NCBI GenBank assembly: GCA_903829325.1
Contig: CAIKPM010000062.1
Span: 42,679 to 106,678 of the forward strand
Reading direction: 5' to 3'
Length of the DNA: 64,000 bases
Source of the DNA: an uncultured bacterium
GTDB lineage: Bacteria; Vulcanimicrobiota; Vulcanimicrobiia; Vulcanimicrobiales; Vulcanimicrobiaceae
Within the stretch, counting starts at the first letter, position 1, and the number at the start of each line of letters is the position of its first letter. Shown piece after piece: positions 63,879 to 64,000 of the stretch. Below the pieces are notes generated by a model, which saw only the letters and a program-made list of their open reading frames with translations, was not told the DNA's origin and did not search any database. The translations under genes and the position numbers were made by a program.

Positions 63879-64000
63879 CAGACAGCCTTAACAGCGGCCA
63901 AGACCGCAGCGGCGTGTCCCTCTACGCTCACTTTCGGCCAAACCTGGGCGATTGTACCGTCCGCATCAATGAAGAACGTTGAGCGTTGCACACCCAGCGA
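63875..64000 (-). CDS. bcp: Bcp-type thioredoxin-dependent peroxiredoxin, C-terminal fragment
   Basis: The last 41 residues of a minus-strand gene that continues beyond the window: GVQRSTFFIDADGTIAQVWP followed by KVSVEGHAAAVLAAVKAV. This matches the C-terminus of AhpC/TSA peroxiredoxins of the Bcp group (RSTFLIDPDGxIxxxWxxVKVxGHxxxVL). They reduce hydroperoxides. The catalytic cysteine region is outside the window. Confidence 0.85.
   Translation of the reverse strand, partial: SLGVQRSTFFIDADGTIAQVWPKVSVEGHAAAVLAAVKAVC

Overview
The window is a gene-dense stretch of bacterial chromosome. Most neighbouring genes overlap or lie within about 50 bp. It carries ordinary housekeeping genes (enolase, LysRS, GreA, ribosomal proteins L13 and S9, TruA, PyrE, NDK, BirA) plus three tRNAs. 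I see no integrase, transposase, phage gene or CRISPR array. Menaquinone-type prenyl and methyltransferase genes, Tat translocase, ResB/CcsA cytochrome c maturation, a Tad ATPase, a BTAD regulator, flagellar-type export genes and LPS-type glycosyltransferases (GT9/GT25) occur together. That mix suggests a deep-branching, probably diderm Terrabacteria lineage such as Eremiobacterota/Vulcanimicrobiota, Armatimonadota or a relative, with Chloroflexota a possible alternative. The taxonomy is inferred from gene content only.

Layout. 1-3135: end of a Tad pilus operon (cpaF, tadB, tadC) plus a DUF192 gene. 3106-8961: an Ig-like membrane protein coupled to a P-loop/BTAD regulator, divergent from an MFS transporter and RecQ. 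8969-13814: one tight operon menG, polyprenyl synthase, tatA, tatC, resB, ccsA (quinone supply, Tat export, cytochrome c assembly). 13896-17670: a GT87-like mannosyltransferase, a 2OG-Fe(II) oxygenase, a TylF-type methyltransferase and a PLD-like protein. 17618-24573: lipoprotein, eno, ndk, birA, a degenerate archaemetzincin, acpS, nnrD, an unknown helical protein and trmL. 24566-27685: C39 peptidase, oligopeptide-binding lipoprotein and a DUF1003 protein.

27685-27845 holds a 161-bp MITE-like element with 51-bp imperfect terminal inverted repeats and a TTTA direct repeat, sitting between two convergent genes. 27847-39408 is a single 16-gene operon for a reduced flagellar-type export and basal body: a small ORF, flgC, fliE, a fliF carrying a FliG-like domain, fliH, a lytic transglycosylase, a FliK-like gene, a FlgG-like gene, fliM, fliN, fliP, metF, fliQ, fliR, flhB, flhA. 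No fliI, fliJ, fliO or stand-alone fliG is present in it.

39550-48134: rplM-rpsI with a strong terminator, truA, DUF5069, a methyltransferase-kinase (WbdD-like architecture), lysS and greA. These are followed by an SRPBCC / acyl-ACP-reductase-like / 'quinate dehydrogenase-like' trio. 48107-53512: a surface-glycan locus with a two-domain GT2, tandem SGNH hydrolases and a GT25-GT9 fusion. 53584-53930: tRNA-Val, tRNA-Asp, tRNA-Phe and a terminator. 54016-58661: thioesterase, GAF-SpoIIE-HATPase regulator, proline-rich membrane protein, small unknown protein and GH125 mannosidase. 58981-60323: an ECF sigma factor translationally coupled to a protein that joins an anti-sigma zinc finger to an O6-alkylguanine-DNA alkyltransferase. 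The window ends with a PHP phosphoesterase with a histone-H1-like tail, a second peptide-binding lipoprotein, pyrE and the C-terminus of a Bcp peroxiredoxin.

The best candidates for undescribed biology are the sigma/anti-sigma-alkyltransferase pair, the reduced flagellar operon with its FliF-FliG fusion, the acyl-ACP-reductase-like trio, the pseudo-archaemetzincin, and two genes that appear to start at CTG.
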